Shown in pieces: positions 35,717 to 49,390 of a stretch of 64,000 bases of DNA (within the stretch, counting starts at the first letter, position 1; every line of letters begins with the position of its first letter). The stretch is taken from assembly GCA_022606135.1 (NCBI GenBank), contig JABYQN010000010.1, forward strand, positions 1,116,001 through 1,180,000, read 5' to 3'. The notes under the pieces are model-generated. The model did no database searches, had not been told where the DNA came from, and saw only the letters and a program-made list of their open reading frames with translations. Source of the stretch: Fomes fomentarius (taxonomy: Eukaryota > Basidiomycota > Agaricomycetes > Polyporales > Polyporaceae). The translations under genes were made by a program, and so were the position numbers.

Positions 35717-35931
35717 CACGGCGGGCAACTCTACATTTTCTATGAAAGAAAAGGCGTGACCACTAGACACCTATTCATTGCCTTTTCTTCCAATATCACG
35801 AAAAGGAAACCTATTCGGTGCCTATTTCACGCATTTTCCGCATTTTGACCACGTGCAGAAGAAAAGTTGACCCATGGTCGCGCCTTTTCTGACTCTTTTC
35901 TAATGAAGAAAATGGGGAATTGCCCGCCGTG
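35717..35931. mobile_element. 215-bp MITE-like element with TIRs and 3-bp TSD
   Basis: Both ends carry the perfect 12-bp terminal inverted repeat CACGGCGGGCAA. Looser inverted similarity continues inward for some 40 bp, through an ATTTTCT block and an AGAAAAGGCG block on each side. The element is flanked by TCA on both sides (35714-35716 and 35932-35934), a 3-bp target duplication. The interior is AT-richer than its surroundings and codes for nothing. Size and structure fit a non-autonomous DNA transposon. A 3-bp duplication is known for PIF/Harbinger and CACTA elements; the superfamily is not resolved here. Confidence 0.75.
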
Positions 35932-36318
35932 TCAGGCCAGTGATTCAAGTTGTCGGCAGCACATGATCATGGCACAATGGGTGTCTCCGAGCGTCTCAAC
36001 TCGACTCTCAGCGTGTTCGCCATTAGAGGAAGACACTGGCAAGCTGACGACACCTTACACTTGCCTGTACGTCCTGAATGTCAGAGATTGATAATTTGTC
36101 AGTGAGAGGCATGTACATATTATGTATTGAATAGAAAGCGAATCCTGGCATTCAAGAATGGCGCATTCCTGTGCTCTGGACTCGGCATTCTGGGAACCTA
36201 GGACTTTCAAGCTGGGGGTTAGGCGCCAACTTGGACCCAGTGGATACTCGAAGACATAGAAACAGGCGAAGGTGAGGGTCTGCCATGTCGGGCTCAAGAC
36301 CGATTTTGAGGACGAGAT

Positions 36319-37696
36319 TCAGAGACCAACATCATCGTCCGTGATGTCCGCGATCCTATCCTTCGGCCCGGCACCCTCATCTCCCGGCCCCTTCTCGATG
36401 TCCGAGGTTGGAGCTGGTTCATCCTTCGCGGGCGCTCGAAAGGCGAGGAGAGGCTTGGGCTGCCCTTTCACCCGTTGCCATGTATGTGCACACATCCAAG
36501 GGCAACACATACCGACAAGATGAGCACAGCGTTGACGTGCGAGCGTGCCCTTGGCTTGAAGCTGGCGATGGACGGGGAGAACGCCAGCCCGAAGATACCG
36601 ACAATGCCACAGAGTCCAATCTGCAAGGTAAGCTGATTGATTATGTCAATCGTCAGTACCGAATGGACTCATGCCGAAGGATGGTACGCACGTCGAGTAG
36701 TTGTAAAGCGGTCTTCCAAGTAGGAAAGTCTGCCATCCCTCTTGTGCAATAAAAGAAGATTTCGAAAAAAAAGTAAGAAAGTCGGCGTGACCCAGAAATT
36801 GGCCACAGTGAGGCAGGCAGTGGACACAAGGTTGATCAGGATGGCTTGGGTGAGCAGCGGCTCCGCGATGACTTACTTCCCCATCGTTCGCAGAATGTTC
36901 AAGTACGTCGAGCCATCTTATTCATCGCCGAGTAATCCGGGAGCAACCGATACAGCACGCCCCAAAAGGGTGTACTGCACCCGAAATGATTATTCTGCGC
37001 CGCTCGGGCGGGGGGTCGATGGCAAGAGAACCGAGGACTTGTGGGACGACAGTGGATAGGCAATCCTAGAGACACAGCACCTCGAAGACAACGAGGTCTA
37101 AGGTGACGGAGAGCCCGATGACGTGAGCGAAGTTACCAAGAATATGAGAACGCAAATCAAAGTCTGCCTGCGGACGAGATCTCCTAGAGGACAGATGAAC
37201 AGAAGGCCGAACGCGTAGCCGGGGCTGTCGATGTTGTCATCAGTTTAAAAATAAACGGGTCCTGAGTTGTCCCACCCGGTTTGTACTTGGCGTAGAGATA
37301 GTCGACACTGCATGCTCCGAAACGCCAAATGCATCCGCCAATTGGGCTACGAAAATGCGCACCAGATGAGCGCATCGCGCATGAGACAGCCTGAAGGATT
37401 GAGTCCGAACTCACGAAGCAAGGGCTGACCGTAGCAATTTGCCACCGCTAGAGCGCCAGCACTTACTTCTAGCAGCCCGAAACCAAGACACTCACCAAAT
37501 GCTGCTGTGGTTCCAGAGATCACCGTTGTACCTAGTCCAAAATCACGAGTCTGAGCTGGGTCATGTCGAAGGCGTTTTGGTATTGTGAGAACGCCGAAGT
37601 CTTTCATCGGGCTGTTAGAAGCCTGAGCTGGAGTATTCCTCTCGCTTCAGTACCACCATCCGGTGGCGTGTTGAGTTCGTGGTTGTAGGACGCCAT
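36319..37696 (-). pseudogene. MFS transporter pseudogene
   Basis: Ordered pieces of a 12-TM MFS permease occur in different frames. From an ATG at 37696 (MASYNHELNTPP), one frame shifts to DFGVLTIPKRLRHDP near 37600. AVANCYGQPLL and IFVAQLADAFGVSEHAVST follow. Then comes the motif A region AFGLLFICPLGDLVRRRQTL, PPPERRRIIISG and YRLLPDYSAMNK. LLTQAILINLVSTACLTVAN, GLCGIVGIFGLAFSP and a hydrophilic tail ...TSDIEKGPG complete it. Lesions include a 1-base frameshift near 37630, an in-frame TAG at 37066-37068, an in-frame TAA at 36873-36875, and loss of roughly the TM5-TM6 region. Introns alone do not explain these. Confidence 0.75.
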
Positions 37697-39322
37697 GAAT
37701 ATCGGGTTGGTGAGTCCGTAATGCAGCTATTTCCATCCAAGAACAGCAAATAGAGGATAAGGACGAGAGTGGAGGCAGAGTCTAGGCAAGGGCTCTATGC
37801 TGGTTCATGCATTTTCCCCCTAGTCTACTCACGCGCCACTCGGATGTGATGACTCATGGATGGAAAATGTTCAGAGGATATAGCAATTTCGAGGCCGAAG
37901 CTTGATAAACTGAACGGCGTGCATGAGGATGAGACAGAGGTGTGTGAGTTGAGCCTCCTGAAATCTGGTAAGATAACACGGGAAATCAGTCATCATATGA
38001 TCACCGTCACAAAGCGTTCGACGCGACTTTGAGTCTAGACCGAGATTCTGTCTACAGATGGACTTCAGGGAAACGTCAGGAAAAGGACACACGCAGATGA
38101 ATTTGACTCATCTGCGCAGTATTGACATATAGCGTCGCAAAGTCGGCAGGCGTGGCATATGAACTTGACTCGTGTTATATTGAAATGACCTTGGGTAACA
38201 AGATTGGAGGAATGTACACTCGGTTGCCTTCAAGGCGGAGCTTCTTCAGTATATACGATGTGACGCGTGGTGGGCCGCTACAGCATTTACTTGTCATATC
38301 CGTTGTCGTTTTGAAGCTGCCGTAGTCCCGGTTGGACTCAGGCAGAAGTGCAATTCGTGGTAGATCTCGCATCTAGTACGAAGGAATTCTTGATCGTTGA
38401 TAGAGACAGACCGCGGAGTAGTGAGTTGAACATGAGTATGAGAGTACTGTACCTCCTTAATGGAACTGCTAGTCAGACCTTTGTTGACGCGTAACCCCTT
38501 ATTGGTGACCGATGTTATGCTTAGGTGTGTAGATCAATGATGATACGTTGGGGCGACAGTGTCCATGCCTATACCGCGTTACGAGGAGAGCCGTACCTCC
38601 AGCACGCGGCGTATTACTTACAAGAGGTTGGATGGTTTTACGTAACAAGGTTACGGGGGTGTGGTCATCATAGCCCGCTGTGTCGTTAGCTCGTTGCATC
38701 CCTTCGCTCCCTTGTTCAGCCACGATGGAGCCGTTCTGTTAGCCGGGATAGGATCAGTACTATGAGGGCTTTCGTCATGTGATTGGATTGAAGACATACA
38801 GTATTTACACACCAATAGGATGCCTTCACTTTCAAGCCGCAGTGGGTCGACCAGAATTGCACGGCGTAACATGTAGTATTACTTGTTGAGTTCAATTGCA
38901 ATTGGTCGTGCGTCGGGAGGCGTCTCTATTGCGGGTGTTCAAGGTCTCTGCGTGCCTGAGGGAGAGACCCGGGTCACCGCTCATGATGACGGTGGCTGCG
39001 CACGCAGCCACCGGGCCCTCCAATGAAATACACATCATGCCAGGCTTGTCCCCTTCTCCAACCTCTGAACTCAGTTTCCAACTCGCTGCCTCCGCCCCCG
39101 CCTTGTCTCATTCGACTAGCGTTCTATTCAACCCGGCGAGGGCGACACCGAGCAACGCGGTTTCATAACTGTGACCGAGTCGCGCGTACGGAGAGATCAT
39201 TTCCCCGTCTCGAAAGTGATTTGAATTCATAGCCCCAGATCCAGCGATATCCCTTCGACCCCCCGGTCTCTTCTCTGCCACGTTCGCCAAGTCTCGCGGA
39301 AGCAACAGCAATACCTCCAGAC
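37697..39322. other. intergenic, no gene recognised
   Basis: Short unmatched ORFs only. The last 250 bases are C/T-rich and are probably the promoter and 5' UTR of the kinase gene. Confidence 0.45.
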
Positions 39323-41544
<2,222 letters not shown>

Positions 41545-41855
41545 TCTGTCGAGGCACCACTCAGGCCTATGTTACGACCTATAATGATACCGGACTATTT
41601 CTGCTACACGCCGGACGCTTTGTTCATGCATATGCACTATATGTAGTGTGTTCAGTCGTGTAGATGCGGTTGTGTTGCGATTCCGTACTCAAGGGGTGTA
41701 TTTAGGAGCGTTCGTCTTGGAATCCTTGTGATGCGACCGTCGTACGTGATCGTCTAGGTCATGCCGTTACACACGGCTCCGCACACGTAGTAGTCTGACA
41801 TATGTATTTTATACCGAGGCAAATACCCCTTTATCGAACTGTACCATATGGTGTA
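41545..41855. other. intergenic, convergent 3' flanks
   Basis: AT-richer than the flanking genes. Expected to hold both polyadenylation regions; no gene. Confidence 0.4.
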
Positions 41856-43427
41856 TCAAGTTCCGCCTGAAGCAGAAGGTGCGGAACCGTCAGGGTTCGA
41901 GGGGTTGCCCCCGATGTTGAAGAGGTCGTCCATTCCCATCATCACGTTCATTCCTGCGCCAGCAGCCGGCTCGGAAAAGAAGTTGTCGGGCAATGTCGAC
42001 ATATCAAAGTCGAATGACGGCCCTTGACCAGCGACCCCTGCAGCTGCGGGTGCGTGGCCTGCAGCAAGGCCTGCAAGGATAGTGCCAGGAGAGGGCGCCG
42101 CTGCAACCGCACTCTTCTGCAAGTCGGCCACAGACGGTGCCGTTGCTCCAGATAGTGCGCCGCCTCCTGCAGACGAGTCGCCTAACCCGAAGATGTCGTT
42201 CTCGCTGTTCGAAGGCCCAAAGGAGCCAAGAATATTGTCGACGTCAATTTGCTCCTCCTTTGGCTTGACCAGCTGCCCGCCATCCGGTCCGAACATGGAC
42301 ACATTCGCATTCGAAGCGCCACCTGTTGGGGCGTCACCAAAGAAATTGTCCATATCAATGTCGAGGTCGAGTTCAATGGGCTTGTCCGCAGAGCTCCCGA
42401 GAGACCGATCAATCGCGCCGCCCATATGCCTGATTTCGTCGATAGACCTCGGGCCCGCCATATCTATGTCAGGGCCCGTCAAGTCGATGTCAACCGGGCG
42501 GTTGGCAGAGTCTGGAAGCCCAGCGATGACGATGTCTGGCGGAACAGATGCGCGCGCAGAGCGCGGAGCGAGCGTTACAGGGGAGGACATCCCACTCGGA
42601 ATCATCTCTTCTGGGTGGATGCGCAGTGCCGACGCGGACAGGTCGAGCTTGTGCGGGAACGCGGGGCGGGAGAGCGATGAGAAGGATATGGTAGACTGGC
42701 GTCGTGCGGAAGCGATACTGACGCTGGACATGCGGGGGCGCGAGCTCCCGTCTGGGAGCTCGGCTTGTGTGGAGGGTGTGGGTGAACCTGGGGGAGTGGT
42801 TGCCGAGGCAGCGGAGGGAGTTACAGCTCTTGTAGCAGCAGCGGCAGCAGCAGCAGCTTCCTCCTCAGCCTTGAGGCGCTGTTCTTCACGAGCGAGGTCG
42901 CGTTGGAGGACCGTGATGGCGCGAAGCTGTTTCCTATGGTCAGAGAGACCTTGTCAAGGGAAGGGCGAGACTCACCAGATGGGACTCCATTGCATCACAG
43001 AGTTGGTCATACTTGACAATCTCTCGACCGAGGGAGGACGTGAGCGAACGCGGAGGACGCGGCGCATATTGCTGTATGCCCCTACAATCGAGTGTTCATG
43101 GTCGTATATTGAAGAGAGAAATTGCAGAACGTACAGTCTCCTGACGTCCGTATAGAATGCATACACCTGCCCAGTCTTCACCACAGCATTCTACGCCAAC
43201 CACTGATCTCAACAGCCTTTCTTTGTAGCCACTATGGTTCATACCTGAAGACATGATGACAGCGCCGTAATCTCTGCCTCTAGAATGCCGAGTGGCAAGA
43301 CTGGGTCTGGCGGCGGTGGCATACTAGAGGTGCTCGGGGTTGGTGCAGCGGCGTCCTTGCTCGCGGGAGTCGCTATGGCATCTTTAGGTGCGGATGGCTT
43401 GCGGACAGGGCGTGGTTTGGGCGGCAT
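41856..43427 (-). CDS. acidic, low-complexity protein, probably nuclear; function unknown
   Basis: Four exons (43427-43245, 43166-43135, 43081-42976, 42926-41856) encode 463 residues. The first 150 residues are the only folded-looking part: ILEAEITALSSCLQVYAFYT, then SLTSSLGREIVKYDQLCDAM and the coiled-coil ESHLLRAITVLQRDLAREEQ, followed by a poly-Ala run. The rest is Ser/Pro/Gly-rich with repeated short acidic-hydrophobic clusters: DLDIDMDNFFGD, EQIDVDNILGSF, SENDIFGLGD, FDFDMSTLPDNFF and GMDDLFNIGG. Such clusters look like transcriptional activation segments. A Mediator tail-module subunit (Med2/Med3 type) is one possibility, unproven. Divergent from VPS38, ATGs 339 bp apart. Confidence 0.6.
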
Positions 43428-43766
43428 TGTGATGAGCGAGATTTGGTTGCGCGTGGACTCGAGGTGGGCGACGTAAGAGAACAAACCGTAAATGTGGCTA
43501 CGACTCCGAGACTCGCGCGGGCGGCGGCGCGAATGGTTTCACGCGCGTCTGCTCCTCTCGCCTTCTGCATGATCCCTTGGTACAACCACGACCGTCATCG
43601 ACATCCTCGGCGACGACGGCGACGACTTCGCCTCAGGGACTCAACGACTCTATACCCGGATTTTCATTTTCCTGCTACCATATGCCCCTCTAGAGTGCTT
43701 TCCCCATCAACGACCCGGTCTCAAGTCTTCGCTCTCGAGCACTCTATCTTACTCTTACTCTGGAAC
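43428..43766. promoter_or_regulatory. divergent promoter, acidic protein gene / VPS38
   Basis: About 340 bp between opposite ATGs. No defined element recognised. Confidence 0.4.
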
Positions 43767-46700
43767 ATGCAATCGTCATCTATGTCCTCGTGCGGTGCGA
43801 GCGACGCTGATGCAATTTCCTATGCAACTTCTACTTTGCCAGTGAGTGTTCCTGTCCAAATATCTGGTGCCCTCAACGTCAACGTCTGGGCAGCGCCGCA
43901 TCCGCCATATCACCTCCATTCAAATTCGTAACCTCACACCATTCCCTGTGCGCGATGCCCTCGCCTCCGCCCTTTCGAAACCTTCAGAACAACCCCAATT
44001 TACCCCGTATGGGTACTTGTCGGACGACCTTGATGTCACCGTCGGACGGAAGCGGGGGCGGCGCATTTCCACTACCAACTCAGTGCATTCGGGATCCAGA
44101 GGCGATGAGGAAGAGATATCTGGAAGCTTGGACCGCTACGGAGAGCCTACCTTGAGAAGGAGAGTGTCTTCCAAAGCCAGCATACCACTCTCCACTTCGG
44201 CCGGTTCCTCCAGTCCGAAGTTCACGCGAGGTCCCTCGAACGTTGGGGCGACATCCACAGTGAGGCCTGAGCATCGTCCCCGTACTTTATCGCTTGCGTC
44301 TTCGCATTCTCAGAATGCAATACCTTCGACATCTTCTGTGTCAGGCGACTTCGGGACCTCGACCTCTTCCTTCTTTCCAGACTTGCTTCGGGACACGTCC
44401 CAGAAAAAGTTGGAGAGGATCGTGCAGTCGCGCCTCGTCGAGACGTTCATTACTATTACCCTCCTTCTGACTGGCTCAGTGCCCGATGATGACCCTCATG
44501 GTGAACGTTCAGCTGGTCCACTCTCATCCACACGGCCATCCAGTCCCACTCGTTCCTTGAAGGATATGACCACCTCCAAGAGTGCATCGTCTAGAACTAT
44601 GTCACGACGCGGTACTGTGGGTGCAGGGAGCACGCCCACATCTCCGCGCTCACCTATCACACCCACGAGGCACGGGGCGTCATCCTCCGTGTCTTCGGCG
44701 GCGACGAAGAGCGGATCGACTGCCCACGGAAAGTCCGCCTCAGTTGCCCTATCTAATGGCAAGACATCAAAGCCGACATCCACACCTTCCACACATAAAG
44801 CGCACATTTTCATGTCACCCCTTTCCGTACGGACCACTTCCGCTTCGTCTCCCTTGACGGACACTTCTCACAAGGCTGGGATATCTCCGGAGTCCTCGGA
44901 ACATCGTTTGCCCGTGCCTGACTACATCTCCCCTATACATTGGCCCTCTACCAACCCAGTATTCCAGCTGAGCAGGGATGAGTTCGCCCCTGGCACTGAT
45001 CTCAGTGGCGCGAGGATGCGAGTTGAGGTTTGGGGGCGGACCGGTCAACAAGGGTCAACCTTCCGATACACATCTGGTGACGTGAAGGGTAAAGGCAAGG
45101 AGAAGCAGCTGGACCGTGCGGAGGGCGATTCGGAGTGGAAGGTACTCGAGTCATGGGAGGTAGCTCTCAACGAACTAAGCCCTCTTTCCGAAGAAGTTGG
45201 TACTATGCCACCCTCCTTCAATCAGACATGCTGACCGTCTAGTCTCCCGCAGCTCTATCATAATCCCGCCCATATGCCATCCAACACCCTCCTTATCACC
45301 CTGTCAACAGGGGAGACCTTCTATTTGCCACCTCGCTCCTTGCGCTCCAGTCTACAGTCTCGTGCGCCATCTCCAATCGCTGGCTATAATTCAGATCCGG
45401 AAACCGAAATGCATAGAGTCAAGGGCACTGGTGAGATTGGTCTGCAATCGCCCAAGATCGGCTCCTTGGACAGCATGCCGACAAGTCCGACGATCAGCGA
45501 GCTCGACGGGACGCACCGCAAAAGGCGTGCAGTCAAGTCTGCGAGCTGGCAGGATTTGCTGAAGTATGTTGCCATTCGTACACGACCAACCACGATCACT
45601 GATTTAGAACAGGCTCATTAACCTTCAGACGGTCATCCTGGACACAGAACAATCGTTGGGTGAAGTTGTCCGTCAAATAGACAAGGCGGTGGTACATAAC
45701 GAAGCGCTCACCCTAGTAGGCCACTGTTGGGAGGGCTTGATACGCTTGTGTTCCTGACGAATGCATTTCTGCCCGCAGAATCGTGAAGTGTCTGAACGTG
45801 AGGCTTGGCTCTCAGAATTGCAGGCAGAGCGGTCCGCAGTAGACCAAGATTCGGAAGCTTGTGAGTGCAATTTTCTTCGCTTGTGGCGTCGGATCCTCAT
45901 TGCGCCATTCCAGTGAGAGTCCGGATATCGGGTCGACGGGAGGATCTCCGGAAACGGCGCGAGTTGCTGGTCCATGCACGTCAACTGCACGAAGAAGATT
46001 TCGCACAAGAGGTCGTGGTGGAGGAAGCTATCTCCGAGGAACGGTATGCAGTGGAACGAACCGCTATTCCTTCCGGTACTGATGGTCGAATCTGTTGTCT
46101 TTCATGCGCAGGACACGACTATCTTCGCTGCGCAGGTTGCTTCCAATAATGCGCAGCAACCTCATCTCTATCGTCTCATTCATATACCCCATAGACCTCG
46201 TCTCACCTCCGGACCTTCTATTCTCCATCCTCGATGTGCCTCTCCCCATACCTGTTGCAGCCACGGATCCCGCACCGCCCCTGATTTTGCCGGCTTTCAA
46301 AGATGTTACGGAAGATACCGTGGCCACGGCACTAGGCTACTCCGCCCAGGTTATTCAGCTTCTCTCCGCCTACATGGGACACAGACTTGTGTACCCTGTT
46401 ACTTGTGTCGGTAGCCGGAGCATGATCAAGGACGGCATTTCCGCAATGGTTGGCCCTCGGAAGTGAGTGCACACCGCCTGTTCGTACGAGCCAAGCAGTC
46501 ATTGACCGAGTTACGTCACGTTAGCTTCCCGTTATTCTCGAAAGGCGTGGACACGTACCGGTTCGAGTATGGTGTTTTCCTGCTCAATAAGGACATCGAG
46601 ATGGTAAGCGCGCATGAGCTTCCGTGCGTGCGCTTTCCCGCTGACTGATCTCGTCTTGAATGCCGTGCCCCATTAGCTCATGAGTGAACGAAATCTTCGC

Positions 46701-47556
46701 GCACTGGACATGCGCCACACTCTTCCGAATCTGAAGAATCTGCTGCTCACTCTCACGGACAACGTGCAACGCAGGATTCCGTAAGCACTGCGCCCGTTCG
46801 CGATATGTCCGAGAATCCGAGTGCTGATGATAGGCATGTCAATTGTCGCAATTTCAAAACAGTGGCCATCGTGCGATTTCCTCGTCTGTGTCGATATCGT
46901 CCCTGCAGTCGCAGTCTTCCGCGCCCGCAACTTCCTCGCTCCCGTCCGACTCCAAGGCAAGTACCGGCTCAAACTCAAGCGCACAATCCACTCCAGGCGT
47001 CGATAATGGAACTTCCGATGCGTCCGAGCCTGTGTCCGCGTCCGGGACAGCGTCAGCAGCATCCGAGAATGGTACGGTCACCGGTGCAAGCACGGGTAGC
47101 ACGCCACCGGCGAGCGGAACGACAACACCGACGAAGGCAGCGCAGCGCAAGCCACGTACGTTCCTCGACCTCGCGCCTCTCACGGGCTTCTTGACGTTGC
47201 GCGGCCGGTACACGGCGAGCCAGAAGCCGACGGTGAAGACCGTGGCGGAAACGCCAGATTCGGAGCCGCCGGCTGAGGCTGATGCGAGCGGGAGTGGCGT
47301 GAGCGGCGAGGAAGCACGGAGTGAGGCGGGAGACGACGAGGATGAGTCAGACAGGAGGACCATCCGCGGTGTCAGGACGAGTGGGGCGCTGAATGGTAAT
47401 GGTGTTGGGGAGGACGACATCGTAGGCGAGGTCGTTGAAGGGAAGGGTGGGCGTCGCGACTCGAAAGGCGGAACTGCCAATGCCAATGGGAACGGGCGAG
47501 AGAAGGTCGTTGACGATGCCGTCGCGCGGTCGCCGCCTTTGGTGTTGAGCTCATGA
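43767..47556 (+). CDS. VPS38: Vps38/UVRAG-family subunit of PI3-kinase complex II
   Basis: Ten exons (43767-43841, 43894-45195, 45253-45563, 45613-45715, 45779-45860, 45914-46043, 46112-46462, 46525-46603, 46677-46780, 46863-47556) give 617 residues. Early RRIRHITSIQIRNLTPFPV starts the C2-like part. FQLSRDEFAPGTDLSGARM and LYHNPAHMPSNTLLITLSTG continue it. A coiled coil follows (VILDTEQSLGEVVRQIDKAV, RKRRELLVHARQLHEEDF). Then comes the Vps38/Atg14 domain: RLSSLRRLLPIMRSNLISIV, FIYPIDL, GYSAQVIQLLSAYMGHRLVY, FPLFSKGVDTYRFEYGVFLL and NLRALDMRHTLPNLKNLLLT. Partners are Vps34, Vps15 and Atg6/Beclin; the complex makes PI3P on endosomes. Large Ser/Pro-rich insertions lie in exon 2 and the tail. 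The first exon is inferred from frame continuity. Confidence 0.85.
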
Positions 47557-49390
47557 CAATGGCATGGGATGCTCGTTTGCTTGCCGTGTTGATCAGTGTC
47601 AGCCGGACAGGACTATTGCGGGTTAGGACGCGGGCGCATATACTCTATTGCTTATTCTTTACCTTACGCTATGCACATGTTGTGGTTTACGGTCATATAC
47701 GGACTCCGATGTCGCTCCTTTGTGGACCTCCGTCAGGCCTATTATGATGTCAATGAGGACGGCCAAGCCTTGCAATTTTGCAAGCACTCTTCACAGTCAC
47801 CGCCCACGACCGGCTAGAAAGGACTACGTAGCAAAAGGCGGGAAAGTCGCGCGACGTACTTATGGATGCGACATGCGCGTAAGTATGTGCCCGCGGATGC
47901 GGGCCCAATATCATCATGATGCCATGCTCTTTGCTCGCATACAAGCGTTGACATCGCGGAAGCAAATGCTCCATCGAGAAACGAGAGCGCTGGAGCACTG
48001 ATGCAGGCACCACAAGACACCACAGGGCGCACTAAGTTCCACTTGAGTTCCACTAACTGTGCATCTCGCCCGGTTGTCTCCATGGCAGCGGCGCACCATC
48101 GCAGGCTGGCCAACCATATCTAGAAGCTCTTGGTGTAAAATATTGGAAGCGTATGCTTGCTGCGCGTAACGGGGGTGAACCGGCATGCCAATCGCATTCA
48201 TGCCATGGCTAAGCGCGACAGAAACGTCAGCCCAACAGCGAGTCAGAGAAAAACGCTTTCCCGGGCTCCCGTGTTGCTCTTCACGCTATCGTCACGTCGC
48301 GTAGCGGTTGTAGACGCGGAGAGCAGGGCGCGACTGTTGGCGAAAATATTGAGCGGGCTGCCGATGGGCCGATCTGGTGCTGGATACAGCCGTCAGAACG
48401 GACGACCCTAAACATAAATTGCGTGGAAGAGCAGATCTGTTCGTGTGGGCGCATGAGAACGCGGAGACATTCGCCGCTCGGGTGAGTGCAGAGAAGACAT
48501 TGATATTACGAGTCGGGACTGGATACCGCGCACGAACGAGGCAGGACGCATGAAGTTTATTCGATAGCTTCACGGTTACGGTCAAACGTAGCTGAAGGTG
48601 TTGCCTTTGGATGATGGTAGGATATTACTGATGGTTAGTTTGCTTTGGGGTGATGGCAAGGACAGGATTTGCTCCCGGCCGGGCGGGGCTAGGCCTGTGA
48701 GGCGGAGATTCGGGAAGAGAGCCGATTATGTGTAAAGGCAGGGACGGGCGCCTGTATGAGATCGGGAATATCCTTTTCGGGGAGACGGCGGGATGTGCCG
48801 GGCGGAGATGGGAGGAGATTGGTGAGTGGCGGGAACGAAGGCCGGGTTAAGGTGAAAGAGCGGCTGGGGCGAGGCGGAAAGGCAAAGCAGACGGCAAAAA
48901 AGTGAAGGATTGATGAGGTTTCAAGCGGCGTTAAGGGCGAGGCCGCGTTGGTAGTCGGAGGTTTAAATTTGGGGGCGGCGAGCGTGCATTTAGAGTTGCT
49001 TGCTCTTCCCCAGTAAGGACGCTCCTGTACACCGCTAATAGTCCTTGTCGCTGCTCTCGACATCCTCTTGCTATCAAAATTCGCCCCAGCGTGTGTTTCC
49101 CTCTTTCTGACTCCTTGTCCTCCTCCTCACAACCACGTTAGCAGTACTTCCGATACATTGTACCAACATAGTCGTTATAGACGGGCTAAAAATCAGCTGG
49201 CAGGTGCGTCCCGAACTCCCATCATTCTCCGTCCCCGCACATCTCTCAACCCACTGCTCCACACTGCGCTGGCAACCCAGGATTACCCTTGTGCAATTAG
49301 GTCTACCTCACTCGCTACTCTAACCGTTCTGCTCAATCTGTTCTCTGTCGACCATCTTGGAGCAAAAGTATTCCCCGCCTCTCTTTCACT
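47557..49390. other. long intergenic region, PUF gene 5' leader at right
   Basis: No coding match. From about 49060 to 49390 the sequence is strongly CT-rich, fitting a long 5' UTR of the PUF gene. Confidence 0.45.

Larger units (their letters stand above)
32970..36318. other. gene-poor stretch
   Basis: Apart from the hairpin at 33721-33766 and the MITE-like element at 35717-35931, no coding region is recognisable. ORFs are short, lie in all frames and show no conserved motif. The two segments around 34890-34930 and 35400-35450 each encode a (F/L)AVPSSR-like peptide, hinting at old duplicated sequence, but this is too short to classify. Confidence 0.5.

Noticed and set aside
33000..36318. 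Possible retrotransposon or F-box gene remnants from short ORFs
   Set aside because: No reverse transcriptase, integrase, LTR pair or leucine-rich pattern could be identified.
42082..43155. 357-codon + strand ORF
   Set aside because: Antisense to the acidic protein gene; it crosses that gene's introns.
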